A DNA stretch of 64,000 bases from Photorhabdus caribbeanensis (lineage in GTDB: Bacteria; Pseudomonadota; Gammaproteobacteria; Enterobacterales; Enterobacteriaceae), in contig NZ_RCWB01000003.1 in the NCBI RefSeq assembly GCF_018448885.1, positions 124,001-188,000 on the forward strand, given 5' to 3'. Both the position numbers and the translations under genes were made by a program. Below the pieces are notes generated by a model. The model saw only the letters and a program-made list of their open reading frames with translations, made no database searches and had not been told where the DNA came from. Shown here piece after piece: positions 37,305 to 46,346 of the stretch (position 1 is the first letter of the stretch; each line of letters begins with the position of its first letter).

Positions 37305-37322
37305 CGAGTCCGGTCTTCTCCA
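37305..37322 (+). other. Degenerate att-like copy of the leuX 3' end
   Basis: CGAGTCCGGTCTTCTCCA resembles the tRNA end CGAGTCCGGCCTTCGGCA, identical over the first nine bases and about 14 of 18 overall. It stands about 130 bases before the second integrase remnant, the same layout as leuX and the first integrase, so it is probably the old junction between two tandem elements. Confidence 0.5.
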
Positions 37323-37410
37323 TAAACTTCCGTAACTACCTGAAAAAAACAAATTACTTAGTTTTTAAGTCTATAATCGTCCATTCGTATCCGTTGACAT
37401 CCATGATATT

Positions 37411-37447
37411 TGGGGGCAGTTCTTTTCGATAATGAGTTGCCCCCCCA
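37411..37447 (+). repeat. Inverted repeat in the integrase leader (copy 2)
   Basis: TTTGGGGGCA and TGCCCCCCAAA pair just upstream of the second integrase remnant, matching the arrangement at 30133-30170. Confidence 0.6.
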
Positions 37448-37451
37448 AATT

Positions 37452-37690
37452 ATGCCTTTAACAGACATGGAAGCTTGTGAGGCAAAGTCCCGTGAAAAAG
37501 AATACAAACTTACTGATGTATAAGGTTTGTATCTTCTCATCAAACCCAGTTGTTCGAAATGGTGGTATCTGAAATATCGGTTTGCAGGTAGGGAAAGCTA
37601 GGGAGCAACGCGATAGTATTAAGATAATGATCCGTAATGGCATCAATCTCAGTAAAAAAAGAAGTAGAAAAACAAGAAAATGTCAGACTG
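37452..37690 (+). pseudogene. Second P4-type integrase remnant (N-terminal part)
   Basis: From the ATG at 37452 the reading MPLTDMEACEAKSREKEYKL is followed by a stop inside the conserved L-T-D-G-D-G-L-Y block (here L-T-D-V-stop-G-L-Y-L-L-I-K-P). After W-Y-L-K-Y-R-F there is another stop, and in a shifted frame RDSIKIMIRNGINLS, which fits the following part of the family. Only the N-terminal arm-binding region survives, with at least two stops and a frameshift. It marks the left end of the second island layer. Confidence 0.8.
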
Positions 37691-38063
37691 GGGCTGAATT
37701 ATTAGCCCCTTAATAACCCCAAGTATTATTTGATATTGGCAAAGGTGTACAGCAATTTAGCTGCACACTAATACAGTGCCAGGCGCAACGCCTCTTTCTC
37801 GGCTAGCTATAAAGCACTAAGTCAAAGCTCGGTTTGTGCTGGTGAATAACCAGAGGATCGCAATTTTAGCTATTTGACATATAGTGAAGTTATCAGGTAA
37901 GGCATTTCTGAAGCTACCCTTAAGCTTGGCGTGAATCATATTCCTTACCCAACCGTTCATACATGCTCATAACAGATTCCATCCAACTGTAATCTATTCA
38001 GCAAGTAAACCGTCGTTACCTCTTGAACATTGGTTTTTTTGTCATAGTCACAACAACAATCAT
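37691..38063. other. Decayed sequence between integrase remnant 2 and the DprA-like gene
   Basis: No intact gene. A broken frame around 37880-37970 reads protein-like segments (YSEVIR, then GISEATLKLGVNHIP), which could be a transposase or helicase fragment, but I cannot name it. Confidence 0.3.
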
Positions 38064-39476
38064 TTAAACAATTTTTTGATTTTTCTTTTCTATTTGATAA
38101 CGAACAGGACGACCGAGTTTTTTCACTTGTCCCTCATCAATAGCTCGTTTTAACCATTCCTTCAATTGAGATTTATGCAGGCCAGTGTTCTCGATAAGGG
38201 TATCAAGTGTAATAGGGCTTATTGCCAATCGCTGGAGTTCAGTAATAAACAATTGATAAAAATCCACAGCCTGCATTATAATTTTTTCTGCTTCTGCTTC
38301 TGCTTCTGCTTCTGCTTCTGCTTCTGCTTCTGCTTCTGCTTCTGCTTCTGCTTCTGCTTCTGCTTCTGCTTCTGCTTCGTGATCGATTGAACCCTGGATT
38401 TCATCTTGTTCGATTGAATGAGCAGCAATTGTTCGATTTTCTGCTACCTCTAGATCAAATTCCGATGCAGGTTTCGCAAATAATTCTGACTGTGCTGGTA
38501 TGAAAAATAGATCAACCTGTTCAGCTTCTTTCTGCGAAGCAGTAGAGTTTTCTACGGAGAGCAAATCAGAAACCTTAAGGTTGTGAACATCTGCCTCACA
38601 CCAATGCCCCCCCTTCGCAACTAAATCAGTATTTGCCGCGCTACTGTCATTCGTTGGTTTTACCCATAATGGCACCCAGCACTTTTTCAGGTTTTCTTCT
38701 GCCCCGCTTAGTGTGCCGCCTTTTTTCCCCGAGTGAATTACCAGCGAGCTGTCTGCCAAGCAATAGATATATTTGTTTCGGGCCATAGCGTTTCCAGTGC
38801 TGAAGCCAGCCTCGGGGTAAAAGGGCGAAATCAGCATTACACTGCCATTCATCAAACCTTTGCGCCATTTTGCGCTGGTAGCGGCTTTCAGTAGGCTATC
38901 TGCTAGTACCCCAATAACGTTGCCGCCACCAAGCATTGCTCCCACCATAGCCGTCTCATCCACACCACGGGCACCACCGGATACAATCGCAATGCCCTCT
39001 GATGCCGCTCTTGAACCGACCAGCTCGGTATAAGACAAGTCCGCATTGTTGGCCTCACGTGAGCCAATAACCGCTAAACCACCAACATTCAGTAAAGCTT
39101 TATTACCGCAACCAAATAGCACAGGCGGCGAATCGGTTTTCAATTGCTGTTTTAAGCGCTTGGGATATTCAGGATCAGAGCGGGTAACTACCCAAAGACC
39201 TGCTCGATGCCATTTTTCAACGGCTAACGCCAGGCTGTGGCCACGATTCAGTAACTGTATAATTCGTTCTGTGCTGATGCGGGAATCCTGCCAGTTGCTT
39301 AATATTGATTTAGGCTCAGATACCAACAAATCTGCTGGTGTTGTGGATTTTTCTTTCAGCCATAACGCAAACCTACCCCATTCAGCATTAGTGAGGGGTT
39401 TGACATCATCACAGCTCGCCTTGGAAAAATAACTAGTGAGCAATAATGTGGCTTGTGCTGTTGGCGATAAATTCAT
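38064..39476 (-). CDS. rqlI: DprA-like protein (RqlI/PsyrA type) with (Glu-Ala) repeat linker
   Basis: The 470-residue protein has a DprA/Smf Rossmann (SLOG) domain at about residues 130-290: VIGSREANNADLSYTELVG, then I-V-S-G-G-A-R-G-V-D-E-T-A and the later S-G-A-E. A (Glu-Ala) run of 15 repeats (about 368-397) leads to a C-terminal winged-helix domain (LDTLIENTGLHKSQLKEWLKRAI...LGRPVRY). It overlaps the start of the RecQ-like helicase by four bases. In ExPEC, RqlI, a DprA homologue, restrains the genotoxic RecQ-like helicase RqlH. The PsyrTA pair has been reported as toxin-antitoxin and anti-phage. The same role is inferred. The hexanucleotide repeat could change linker length without shifting frame. 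Confidence 0.78.
   Translation of the reverse strand: MNLSPTAQATLLLTSYFSKASCDDVKPLTNAEWGRFALWLKEKSTTPADLLVSEPKSILSNWQDSRISTERIIQLLNRGHSLALAVEKWHRAGLWVVTRSDPEYPKRLKQQLKTDSPPVLFGCGNKALLNVGGLAVIGSREANNADLSYTELVGSRAASEGIAIVSGGARGVDETAMVGAMLGGGNVIGVLADSLLKAATSAKWRKGLMNGSVMLISPFYPEAGFSTGNAMARNKYIYCLADSSLVIHSGKKGGTLSGAEENLKKCWVPLWVKPTNDSSAANTDLVAKGGHWCEADVHNLKVSDLLSVENSTASQKEAEQVDLFFIPAQSELFAKPASEFDLEVAENRTIAAHSIEQDEIQGSIDHEAEAEAEAEAEAEAEAEAEAEAEAEAEAEAEKIIMQAVDFYQLFITELQRLAISPITLDTLIENTGLHKSQLKEWLKRAIDEGQVKKLGRPVRYQIEKKNQKIV
38286..38375 (-). repeat. Hexanucleotide tandem repeat, 15 copies of TTCTGC (plus-strand reading)
   Basis: Fifteen perfect 6-base units lie inside the DprA-like gene and encode the (EA) linker. 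Perfect identity suggests recent expansion by slippage. Because the unit is a multiple of three, copy-number change alters linker length but not reading frame. Confidence 0.97.
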
Positions 39477-41596
39477 GAGTCTTTCACCGAAGAAGAGGCA
39501 AGTGCTGCGGGATATACAATACCACTACCCGCTTGCTGTAACAAAGCTGCAATAACGGTAAGAGTCCAACCAGAGTCAACGATGTCGTCGATAAGGAGTA
39601 CTGGTTGATTTTGTATAATTTGTGTTATCTCAAAAACGCCGTCAAGGTTGTGGCATTGATGAAAACTATTTTGTTGTTCCTTTTGGGGCTGGTTATCTTG
39701 AACTTTTGCTACCGCATCAACAAATGTCAGGTTCAATCTTTGTGCTAAACGACGTGCAAATGCAGGGACTAAATTCGGGTGTCTTAAGGAAGGAACACAA
39801 CACACCCAAGTTGGACTAGGATTAGGCTGCCAACGCTGTGAGATCATTTCAGCCATAGCATCAACTAGTTCGTCAGAAAAATAACCCGAATGTTTATTTT
39901 CAATAACAGTTTTTCCCCAACCAGCATCTCCCCATCGAGAGAGAACCCTACCTGGCTGAGCAACTAAGCAACCTAACTGCCGTGGAAAACAATATGTAGG
40001 AAAGGCTCGATTAGAAGTTGCTACCTGTTTTCTTGGCTGGATAATCATTTCGGCATGTTTAAGAAAAGTGCCTGCCTGATGAACTAACATTGGATTAATA
40101 GCCTGATTAACAACAGGCTGGCCGATGCATGACGAGCATTTGCCACAAGGTGTAGGGTCGTGATCATCCAGTACACGGCGCAAGAAAGTCATCTTACATC
40201 TGGTATCTGACAGATAAGCCTGTACTTCAGCCCACTCTTGCTTACGCTGGTTGGTGAGGTGAGCGATACGGGGGCGATCCATAGCATAAGGCACGGGTAT
40301 TCTGCGCCATAAGTTTCCGACTTTAATCACAGGAGCGGTGTTCTCTGTACTTAGCAGTTTTAATACCTTTTCAATCTGGCCATAGCGTAGGTTGGTTTGC
40401 TCTTCAATGCTACGAAGCGATAAACCATCACTATTATCTAGTACTTGCAAAATTTCGTTTACCTGAGTTTCTGATGGGAATGCCGAATTCCTGAAAAACT
40501 CATGAATATCTTGATCTTCTATACCAGATATCAACACACCAATAGCGTTGTCGATACCACGCCCTGCGCGGCCGACCTGCTGGTAGTAAGCCACGATAGA
40601 ACCTGGTGCTTGATAGTGAATCACAAAGCTTAAGTCCGGCTTGTCGTACCCCATACCCAATGCAGTAGTTGCCACCAGCACCTTAAGTTGATTGGTTAGC
40701 AATAACTCTTCAAGATATTGTCGGTAATCGTTACTGTTTTCAAAACCATCAGCCTCAATACTGCTATGGTAGGCTCTGGCATTTATGCCATTGACGTTCA
40801 ACCAATTTGCTACCTGTTCGGCATCACGCACTGTTAAGGTGTACACAATGCCAGTACCATGCAAGGTGGGAATCACTTGCGCCAACCAAGCTAGGCGAGA
40901 GGATTGATCAGGCAGCACCATAGTTTGTAACGAGAGGCTTTCACGGATCAGTGGACCACGCTGGATCTGGATATTACCCAGTTGTGTTTGGATATCAGTC
41001 ACCACGCGGTTATTGGCAGTGGCCGTTGTGCCTAATACTGGTGTATTAGGTGGCAACTGGCGCAAAATATTTACTATACGCCGATAGTCTGGGCGGAAGT
41101 CATGGCCCCAGTCGGAGATGCAGTGGGCTTCGTCGATCACCATCAGAGCAATACGGTCAGCGATAGGATGAAGCACGGTTTCAATGAAGTTATCATTGGC
41201 GAGCCGCTCAGGAGAAATCAGCAGGCAATCTATTTGATTATTTATAATCCTTTGTGTCACCGTCTGCCAGTCCGCTGTATTGGTGGAATTCATAGTCTCG
41301 GCTACGATGTGCAGGCGCTGGGCGGACTCAATCTGGTTACGCATCAGGGCCAGCAAAGGAGAAACAATAATCGTCGGCCCCATGCCGCGATCGCGGAAAA
41401 TTTTGGTGCTGATAAAGTAAACTGAGCTTTTACCCCAGCCAGTACGCTGCACTACCAACAGTTTCTGCCGTTGGTTAACCAAAGCATCAATAGCTTCCCA
41501 CTGACCATCGCGAAACTCAGCATTTGGATTGGCTAGTGCAGTTTGTAGCAGTTGTTGGGCCTGAGCTCGATTCATTATCACTCCTTGTTTATACAA
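39473..41596 (-). CDS. rqlH: RecQ-like helicase with C-terminal phosphoribosyltransferase domain (RqlH/PsyrT type)
   Basis: The 707-residue protein is an SF2 RecQ-family helicase: Walker A R-T-G-W-G-K-S-S near residue 52, V-I-D-E-A-H-C-I-S-D-W-G-H-D-F-R-P near 158, and Q-Q-V-G-R-A-G-R in motif VI. A four-cysteine zinc element follows around 465-490 (C-K-M, then C-G-K-C-S-S-C), and a phosphoribosyltransferase-like end has the PRPP motif L-L-I-D-D-I-V-D-S-G-W-T near 669. This fusion together with a DprA-like partner is the RqlH/PsyrT architecture. A helicase toxin unrestrained by its partner damages DNA in the known system. An upstream ATG gives MYKQGVIM; the true start may be M8. Confidence 0.85.
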   Translation of the reverse strand: MYKQGVIMNRAQAQQLLQTALANPNAEFRDGQWEAIDALVNQRQKLLVVQRTGWGKSSVYFISTKIFRDRGMGPTIIVSPLLALMRNQIESAQRLHIVAETMNSTNTADWQTVTQRIINNQIDCLLISPERLANDNFIETVLHPIADRIALMVIDEAHCISDWGHDFRPDYRRIVNILRQLPPNTPVLGTTATANNRVVTDIQTQLGNIQIQRGPLIRESLSLQTMVLPDQSSRLAWLAQVIPTLHGTGIVYTLTVRDAEQVANWLNVNGINARAYHSSIEADGFENSNDYRQYLEELLLTNQLKVLVATTALGMGYDKPDLSFVIHYQAPGSIVAYYQQVGRAGRGIDNAIGVLISGIEDQDIHEFFRNSAFPSETQVNEILQVLDNSDGLSLRSIEEQTNLRYGQIEKVLKLLSTENTAPVIKVGNLWRRIPVPYAMDRPRIAHLTNQRKQEWAEVQAYLSDTRCKMTFLRRVLDDHDPTPCGKCSSCIGQPVVNQAINPMLVHQAGTFLKHAEMIIQPRKQVATSNRAFPTYCFPRQLGCLVAQPGRVLSRWGDAGWGKTVIENKHSGYFSDELVDAMAEMISQRWQPNPSPTWVCCVPSLRHPNLVPAFARRLAQRLNLTFVDAVAKVQDNQPQKEQQNSFHQCHNLDGVFEITQIIQNQPVLLIDDIVDSGWTLTVIAALLQQAGSGIVYPAALASSSVKDS

Positions 41597-41742
41597 TTAG
41601 CTCGCCATTCATTAGCTTAGATAACCCTAATCACCTTCAGGTTCATGTTACGAATAATGCAATTTGTGAGGCAGTATTACCTAACGGCATAAGGACTGTT
41701 TACTTATTTCGTTATTCGTTTTTTGATCATTCCACCTTAGGG

Positions 41743-44700
41743 TTATTGTAAATGATGATATGTCCCCACTGGCAACTCCTTGGCTACATCGCGAAACCAA
41801 GGCAAACCATGCCATACCGCTGGATCGCCAATTATGAAAATGTGTTTTTTTGCTCGGGTGAGCGCAACGTTTAACAAATTAGGCTTGCTGGCAGCCCATT
41901 TTGCGCCGCCATCATTATTTTCGTCGCAGCCTAGGACAAAAATGACAATATCGTTTTCTTTGCCCTGAAAAGTATGCACTGTACCAATACAATTTTTTTG
42001 CCATACGTTGAGTTCTTTTCGTGTCATCAATGGCATAGATTGCCGCCAGGTAGCCAGATCACGCTTTCCTAATAATTCACACAATGCTGACTTAACTGCT
42101 TTGAACGGTGTAATAACATAAATCGAATGAAGAGAAACATTTGCAACAAGCAGTTGGTCCAATAACTTGAGCAAATCTTTACCGTGGCTGTCACGATATT
42201 GTTTTTCACCTGTCCCTCCAACCGATGCCAGCCAATGGTTTTCCAGAATGTTGTTCACAGGTTGGCAGCGAATCTTGTCAGCATCAAGCCCATGAATCAT
42301 GCGGCCATTGTAGGCCATCTTATTAGACAAACTGAACATTGGCTCAATACAACGACGGTGTACCCACAATGGAATACCTAGCCAGATCAGGTTGTTCATG
42401 ACTTCTAATTCACATCCCCAATGATTGACGCGATCAGCAACCTGCTGCACTGAAAGTAATCCCGGATTCCAGTCTTTAGCCTTTTCATTCAGAGCATCTA
42501 GGCAAAGACGTTCAACCAACGGCGGAGGGGTCGTAAATACCGGTTCAATCTGCAAAGGGTCTCCAACAACCAGTACCCGTTTTGCACGCCAGAGTCCCCC
42601 GACAGCTTGTTGTGGAGGTGCCTGGCCGGCTTCATCGATCATTAACCAGCCAAGTTCTTCGCTTCCCACTCCGTGGAACATGCGTCCCATAGATGCGAAA
42701 GTTGTGGATAATACGGGCACAAACATAAACAGCGTTTGCCACCAGCGTATAGGCCTGATTTCGGAATGAGGTTGTGCTAAAAAAGCCGTGAGATTAAATA
42801 TGAAGTCTCCAAAACGAGGTACTCCTAGTGCTTCATAAAGCCAAGCCTGATGAAGTTCCATCGCTGTGATAAATAATGCGGAACGTTGACGATTTATCTG
42901 TGCATTCTGCCAAAGGGCCGTTCGTTGTAATGTTGCATCAGTGATAGATTGGTTGATATCTGGCAATGTGATATCAGGAAACTGCTGTTTCAAAGTTTGC
43001 AGAGAACGATGGTCATTCTCCCGTTGTTGGATAATTTTTTCGATATCCTGTTGTAAGGTTCGCTTTTTTTCAATTATGTCATTAACTGACTTGCGTTGTT
43101 CCGCAACACGCTGGGCTTGTTCGGCTTGCAATCTCATCAGTCTTAATACTTCGTGTTGTGCACACTGCAACGTTTCTTTATACACATGCACTCGCTTGCG
43201 ATTCATCAGACGCATTAGCCATCCTGGTGCATCACTTTCGATAATTTTTTGTTGCTGTTCCGCATGTTGGAGCTGTTTTCCTAATACATCCTGTTCTGTT
43301 TTCACCTGTTCCAGCCTGTTAAGCTGTGTTTCGTACAGTCCTTCTATTTGCTTCAACTTCAGTGATAACGTGTCGAATGAATCGTTATGCTGTTTTTCTA
43401 TCAGATGCACAAACATTTCTAGTTGCTGTTGAAGTTTTTTTGTCTTTTCCAGACATACGAGGAAACGTTTTTTAGCGGTGGCGAAAGAGATGGGGTTGTG
43501 ATAGTGCCTCCAGCGCCAAAGACTGAGAAAGTTCTCTTCAGCGGGACGAGAGGCTTCAGTTGGGGTGTCGCGTAAAAAATGTTCATCAAAAAATAAGCGA
43601 TCAGAAAATTTAGTCCGGTTTGGTTTGTTGCCCAAAGCAGCGGAAATGATCCCCCAGCATTGTTTCTCTTTCTTCAACGGACGATAGAGGTGATAGGTTC
43701 TAACTTTTCCCTGACTCTTTTTACTTTTTTTATGTTCGCGCTTTGGGCGGTTCTCGGCAGCTATCTGGTTTGCGGTTGGTGCTAAATAGTCAAGCGATTG
43801 GAATTCTTCAGCCAATGATTTCTTTTGCGGCAATTCTTTTGATATGTTTTCTGCTGCGGCGTTGTTGGATGACGCAATGACCATTTCGAAACCAGTGAGC
43901 GCATTCACAATAAAACCGGAATTGTCCAGCGTGTCATCAACTTTTTGATAACGCGTAAGTATCTTCGCTCGTTCAACAATGTTATGTGCTATTAGATCGC
44001 GCAGAAGCGTTGTTTTTCCAGTTCCCGGAGGGCCGTTGACGGAAAGCAGCCCACCGTCAGCAAGCTCTTCTATCGCTGTATTAATAGCAAATTGCTGCAT
44101 TAGCGACATGGCATGTTTGGGATCGGAAGGCCAGCGTCCATGAGGCATCTTCGCTGGATGGAGTTTACTGATGATGGAGGCAAGCCCGTCTTGTGAATAA
44201 AGGTCTGGATTCCTGGGGACACTATGATGAGAAAGATATGCTCTGAGAGCTTTGCATCTATCTCCTCGTTTTAGGGCCGTAATAGCGTATTCAATGTCCT
44301 CAAAGAAAAAACTATTTAAAATAGGAAGTGCAAAGGTTTTATCATTAGCGCTGACTTCTTCTTCAATTTCATCGCTATTTTCTTGTGATGCTTCTGTATC
44401 GTCGCCTTTTCCCTCCATCCAGTCTATTTGTAAAGCATATTGCCATTGGGGTTCAAAATCTGCCCAACTCACCAGATGTGTCGTCAACAGTGTTAAAATA
44501 TCATTTGCTTTTAAAATACCGGGGCCATTTTCTCGTATTGGCTTCAGAGAGACGCTAAAGTTGCCGAGGGTATTTTTAAGATGCTCGCAACTGGCTGAAA
44601 ATACCTTCGTATTAAGCTGTTCAAAACGTTCATCACGCAGGTGCCCTAAAGCCCAGGGAAGAGAACTCACTGAAAATTTATCCAGAGCAGGGTTTCCTTC

Positions 44701-45054
44701 CGCGCCTAATAGAATTTTGGCAAAGCAGGTTGTTCCTTCTTTATCCAGCCGTTGCTCAAATTCTTCTGCATAATACCCTTCATCTGGACCAAACACCGCT
44801 TGGCTGATCGCGTTAGCGATAGCTTTATCAAACAAACCGACGTACAAGCTGTATAAGACTTTTTGATCGGGAATATCATGTTGTTGACGGAGTTCTGATG
44901 AAAGCCAGGGTAGTGCCTTATCTCCCAGCTGATAGAGTGTTTTAAGCGGAATTAGTAAACTTTTATCTTTTTTTCCAAGTGTATAAGGTTGGAAGAACTC
45001 TATACGTTGCCAGGTACGGAGAATATCATTCGAAAGGGAAGTTGCGGCCATCAT
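41743..45054 (-). CDS. Large SF1 (DNA2/UPF1-like) helicase with internal coiled coil
   Basis: The 1103-residue protein has SF1 motifs split by a long insert: Walker A G-P-P-G-T-G-K-T-T near 341-350, D-E-A-G-Q-A near 805, G-D-P-L-Q-I-E-P, then G-T-V-H-T-F-Q-G-K-E-N near 1030 and N-V-A-L-T-R-A-K-K near 1065. The insert (about 540-700) is a Gln/Glu/Lys-rich coiled coil. Residues 1-330 form an N-terminal domain I do not recognise, with an acidic stretch (SQENSDEIEEEVSAND). It is 146 bases upstream of the RecQ-like gene on the same strand, so a three-gene operon is possible. It is not part of the simple rqlHI pair as known to me. Confidence 0.82.
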   Translation of the reverse strand: MMAATSLSNDILRTWQRIEFFQPYTLGKKDKSLLIPLKTLYQLGDKALPWLSSELRQQHDIPDQKVLYSLYVGLFDKAIANAISQAVFGPDEGYYAEEFEQRLDKEGTTCFAKILLGAEGNPALDKFSVSSLPWALGHLRDERFEQLNTKVFSASCEHLKNTLGNFSVSLKPIRENGPGILKANDILTLLTTHLVSWADFEPQWQYALQIDWMEGKGDDTEASQENSDEIEEEVSANDKTFALPILNSFFFEDIEYAITALKRGDRCKALRAYLSHHSVPRNPDLYSQDGLASIISKLHPAKMPHGRWPSDPKHAMSLMQQFAINTAIEELADGGLLSVNGPPGTGKTTLLRDLIAHNIVERAKILTRYQKVDDTLDNSGFIVNALTGFEMVIASSNNAAAENISKELPQKKSLAEEFQSLDYLAPTANQIAAENRPKREHKKSKKSQGKVRTYHLYRPLKKEKQCWGIISAALGNKPNRTKFSDRLFFDEHFLRDTPTEASRPAEENFLSLWRWRHYHNPISFATAKKRFLVCLEKTKKLQQQLEMFVHLIEKQHNDSFDTLSLKLKQIEGLYETQLNRLEQVKTEQDVLGKQLQHAEQQQKIIESDAPGWLMRLMNRKRVHVYKETLQCAQHEVLRLMRLQAEQAQRVAEQRKSVNDIIEKKRTLQQDIEKIIQQRENDHRSLQTLKQQFPDITLPDINQSITDATLQRTALWQNAQINRQRSALFITAMELHQAWLYEALGVPRFGDFIFNLTAFLAQPHSEIRPIRWWQTLFMFVPVLSTTFASMGRMFHGVGSEELGWLMIDEAGQAPPQQAVGGLWRAKRVLVVGDPLQIEPVFTTPPPLVERLCLDALNEKAKDWNPGLLSVQQVADRVNHWGCELEVMNNLIWLGIPLWVHRRCIEPMFSLSNKMAYNGRMIHGLDADKIRCQPVNNILENHWLASVGGTGEKQYRDSHGKDLLKLLDQLLVANVSLHSIYVITPFKAVKSALCELLGKRDLATWRQSMPLMTRKELNVWQKNCIGTVHTFQGKENDIVIFVLGCDENNDGGAKWAASKPNLLNVALTRAKKHIFIIGDPAVWHGLPWFRDVAKELPVGTYHHLQ

Positions 45055-45357
45055 AGCTCTTTGAATTATCTAACAAATGCCTTGAATGATAAGAGTACAG
45101 CAATCAATATGGGTTTTGTAGGCGTTTGGCTTAAGCGTTATGACATACGTCACAGTTTGGTAACAAAGCCCCCCATACTTTATTCATCTTCCTTATCACG
45201 AAGCACTATTCGGGAATGCTGGCTACAAGATAGGTTAAGTGTCATATGTTTGCTATGATGAAGAAATAGCCAGAGGAGAACAGCAAATTAAATGGATGAT
45301 TTAACAAAATTATTCCCTGATATTGCGGATGCCGGAGCATCTTCACTTCGATAAAAA
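45055..45357. other. Leader of the large helicase gene and short truncated frame
   Basis: Upstream of the helicase start there is a GC-mixed stretch that may hold its promoter. On the plus strand an AGAGGAGA site at about 45274 precedes an ATG at 45293 opening a 20-codon frame (MDDLTKLFPDIADAGASSLR) that looks like the N-terminus of a truncated gene. I cannot name it. Confidence 0.35.
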
Positions 45358-45429
45358 ATGAGTTCCAAAATAAAGCTCAATGCCCGTCAAGTCGAAGCTG
45401 TAGAGCTTAATAACCTCAGCTTTGCTTAA
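45358..45429 (+). pseudogene. Third P4-type integrase remnant (first ~20 codons only)
   Basis: From the ATG at 45358 the reading MSSKIKLNARQVEAVELN shares the KLNARQ-x-EA start of the integrase beside leuX, then stops after about 23 codons. It is a short relic marking the left end of the third island layer that carries the fec genes. The following 45430-45578 region holds an inverted repeat (GCTCGG with T-run and A-run with CCGAGC) but no gene. Confidence 0.6.
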
Positions 45430-45578
45430 GAACAGCAATTTTAGCATCACATAAATTCAAGCTCGGCTTTTTGGGTTGGGTGGTATAAATAATGAATCCC
45501 GACACAACCTCTAACAAAAAACCGAGCATATTAAGCCGTACTGGAGAAGAGAACCAACACGTTACATTAGATTCCCGC

Positions 45579-46346
45579 TTAACACACCACACACATTGGT
45601 TTACCTGAAACGGGTTCGGGATGAATTTCCGCTTTAATGCTGAATACCCGCTGTAATAATTTCGGTGTCATAACCTCCTCGGGTGAGCCTTGGGCGATAA
45701 TCTGCCCTTGGGAAAGCAGCACCAAGTGGTCACAGTACCGGCTAGCTTGATTGAGGTCATGAAGTACGGTCACGACCGTTTTTCCTTCATTGTTCAGTTC
45801 ACGCAGCAGCTTCATCAATTCCACCTGATGGTTGATGTCCAGGTATGTCGTGGGTTCGTCGAGCAGCACCACCGGCGTATCTTGGGCCAGAACCATCGCC
45901 AGAAAAGTGCGCTGCCGTTGCCCGCCCGAAAGGTCGGCAACGCGTTTATTGGCAAGATGGCTAATCTGCGTTTTTTCCATTGCTTGTTGTACAAGATGAC
46001 GATCATGAGGTGCTAAACGCCCCCAGAAGGTCAGCCAGGGGCTGCGCCCGTATGCAACCAGTTCATGGACGGCGATCCCCTCTGGTGTGAGAGGATGTTG
46101 CGGTAAAAGCGCAAGATGTCTGGCGAGCTTGCGTGAGGAAAAGTGCGCTAAAGGTTCACTATCTATTGTTATCTTTCCAGATAATGGCGTTAATAGCCGT
46201 GAAAAGCATTTCAGTAATGTCGATTTACCACAGCCATTGGGGCCGAGTAACGCCGTGATTTTCCCGGTCGGGAGGGTGAGCGACAGGTCATTTAGAATAC
46301 GTTTCTCCCCGTAGCCCGCAGATAACTTTTCCGTAGCCAGTTGCAT
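45579..46346 (-). CDS. fecE: Ferric dicitrate ABC transporter ATP-binding protein FecE
   Basis: FecE energises import of iron-citrate (or iron) through FecCD. The 255-residue ATPase has Walker A G-P-N-G-C-G-K-S-T (residues about 35-43), signature L-S-G-G-Q-R-Q-R, Walker B V-V-L-L-D-E-P-T-T-Y-L-D-I, and the H-loop His in V-L-H-D-L-N. It is the last gene of fecABCDE, with its ATG directly after the fecD stop. Confidence 0.95.
   Translation of the reverse strand: MQLATEKLSAGYGEKRILNDLSLTLPTGKITALLGPNGCGKSTLLKCFSRLLTPLSGKITIDSEPLAHFSSRKLARHLALLPQHPLTPEGIAVHELVAYGRSPWLTFWGRLAPHDRHLVQQAMEKTQISHLANKRVADLSGGQRQRTFLAMVLAQDTPVVLLDEPTTYLDINHQVELMKLLRELNNEGKTVVTVLHDLNQASRYCDHLVLLSQGQIIAQGSPEEVMTPKLLQRVFSIKAEIHPEPVSGKPMCVVC

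Noticed and set aside
37880..37970. Transposase-like fragment
   Set aside because: Only a short broken similarity by eye (GISEATLKLG); not enough to call an insertion sequence.
38166..38390. Plus-strand Phe/Cys-rich frame opposite the DprA-like gene
   Set aside because: Shadow of the hexanucleotide repeat read on the other strand.
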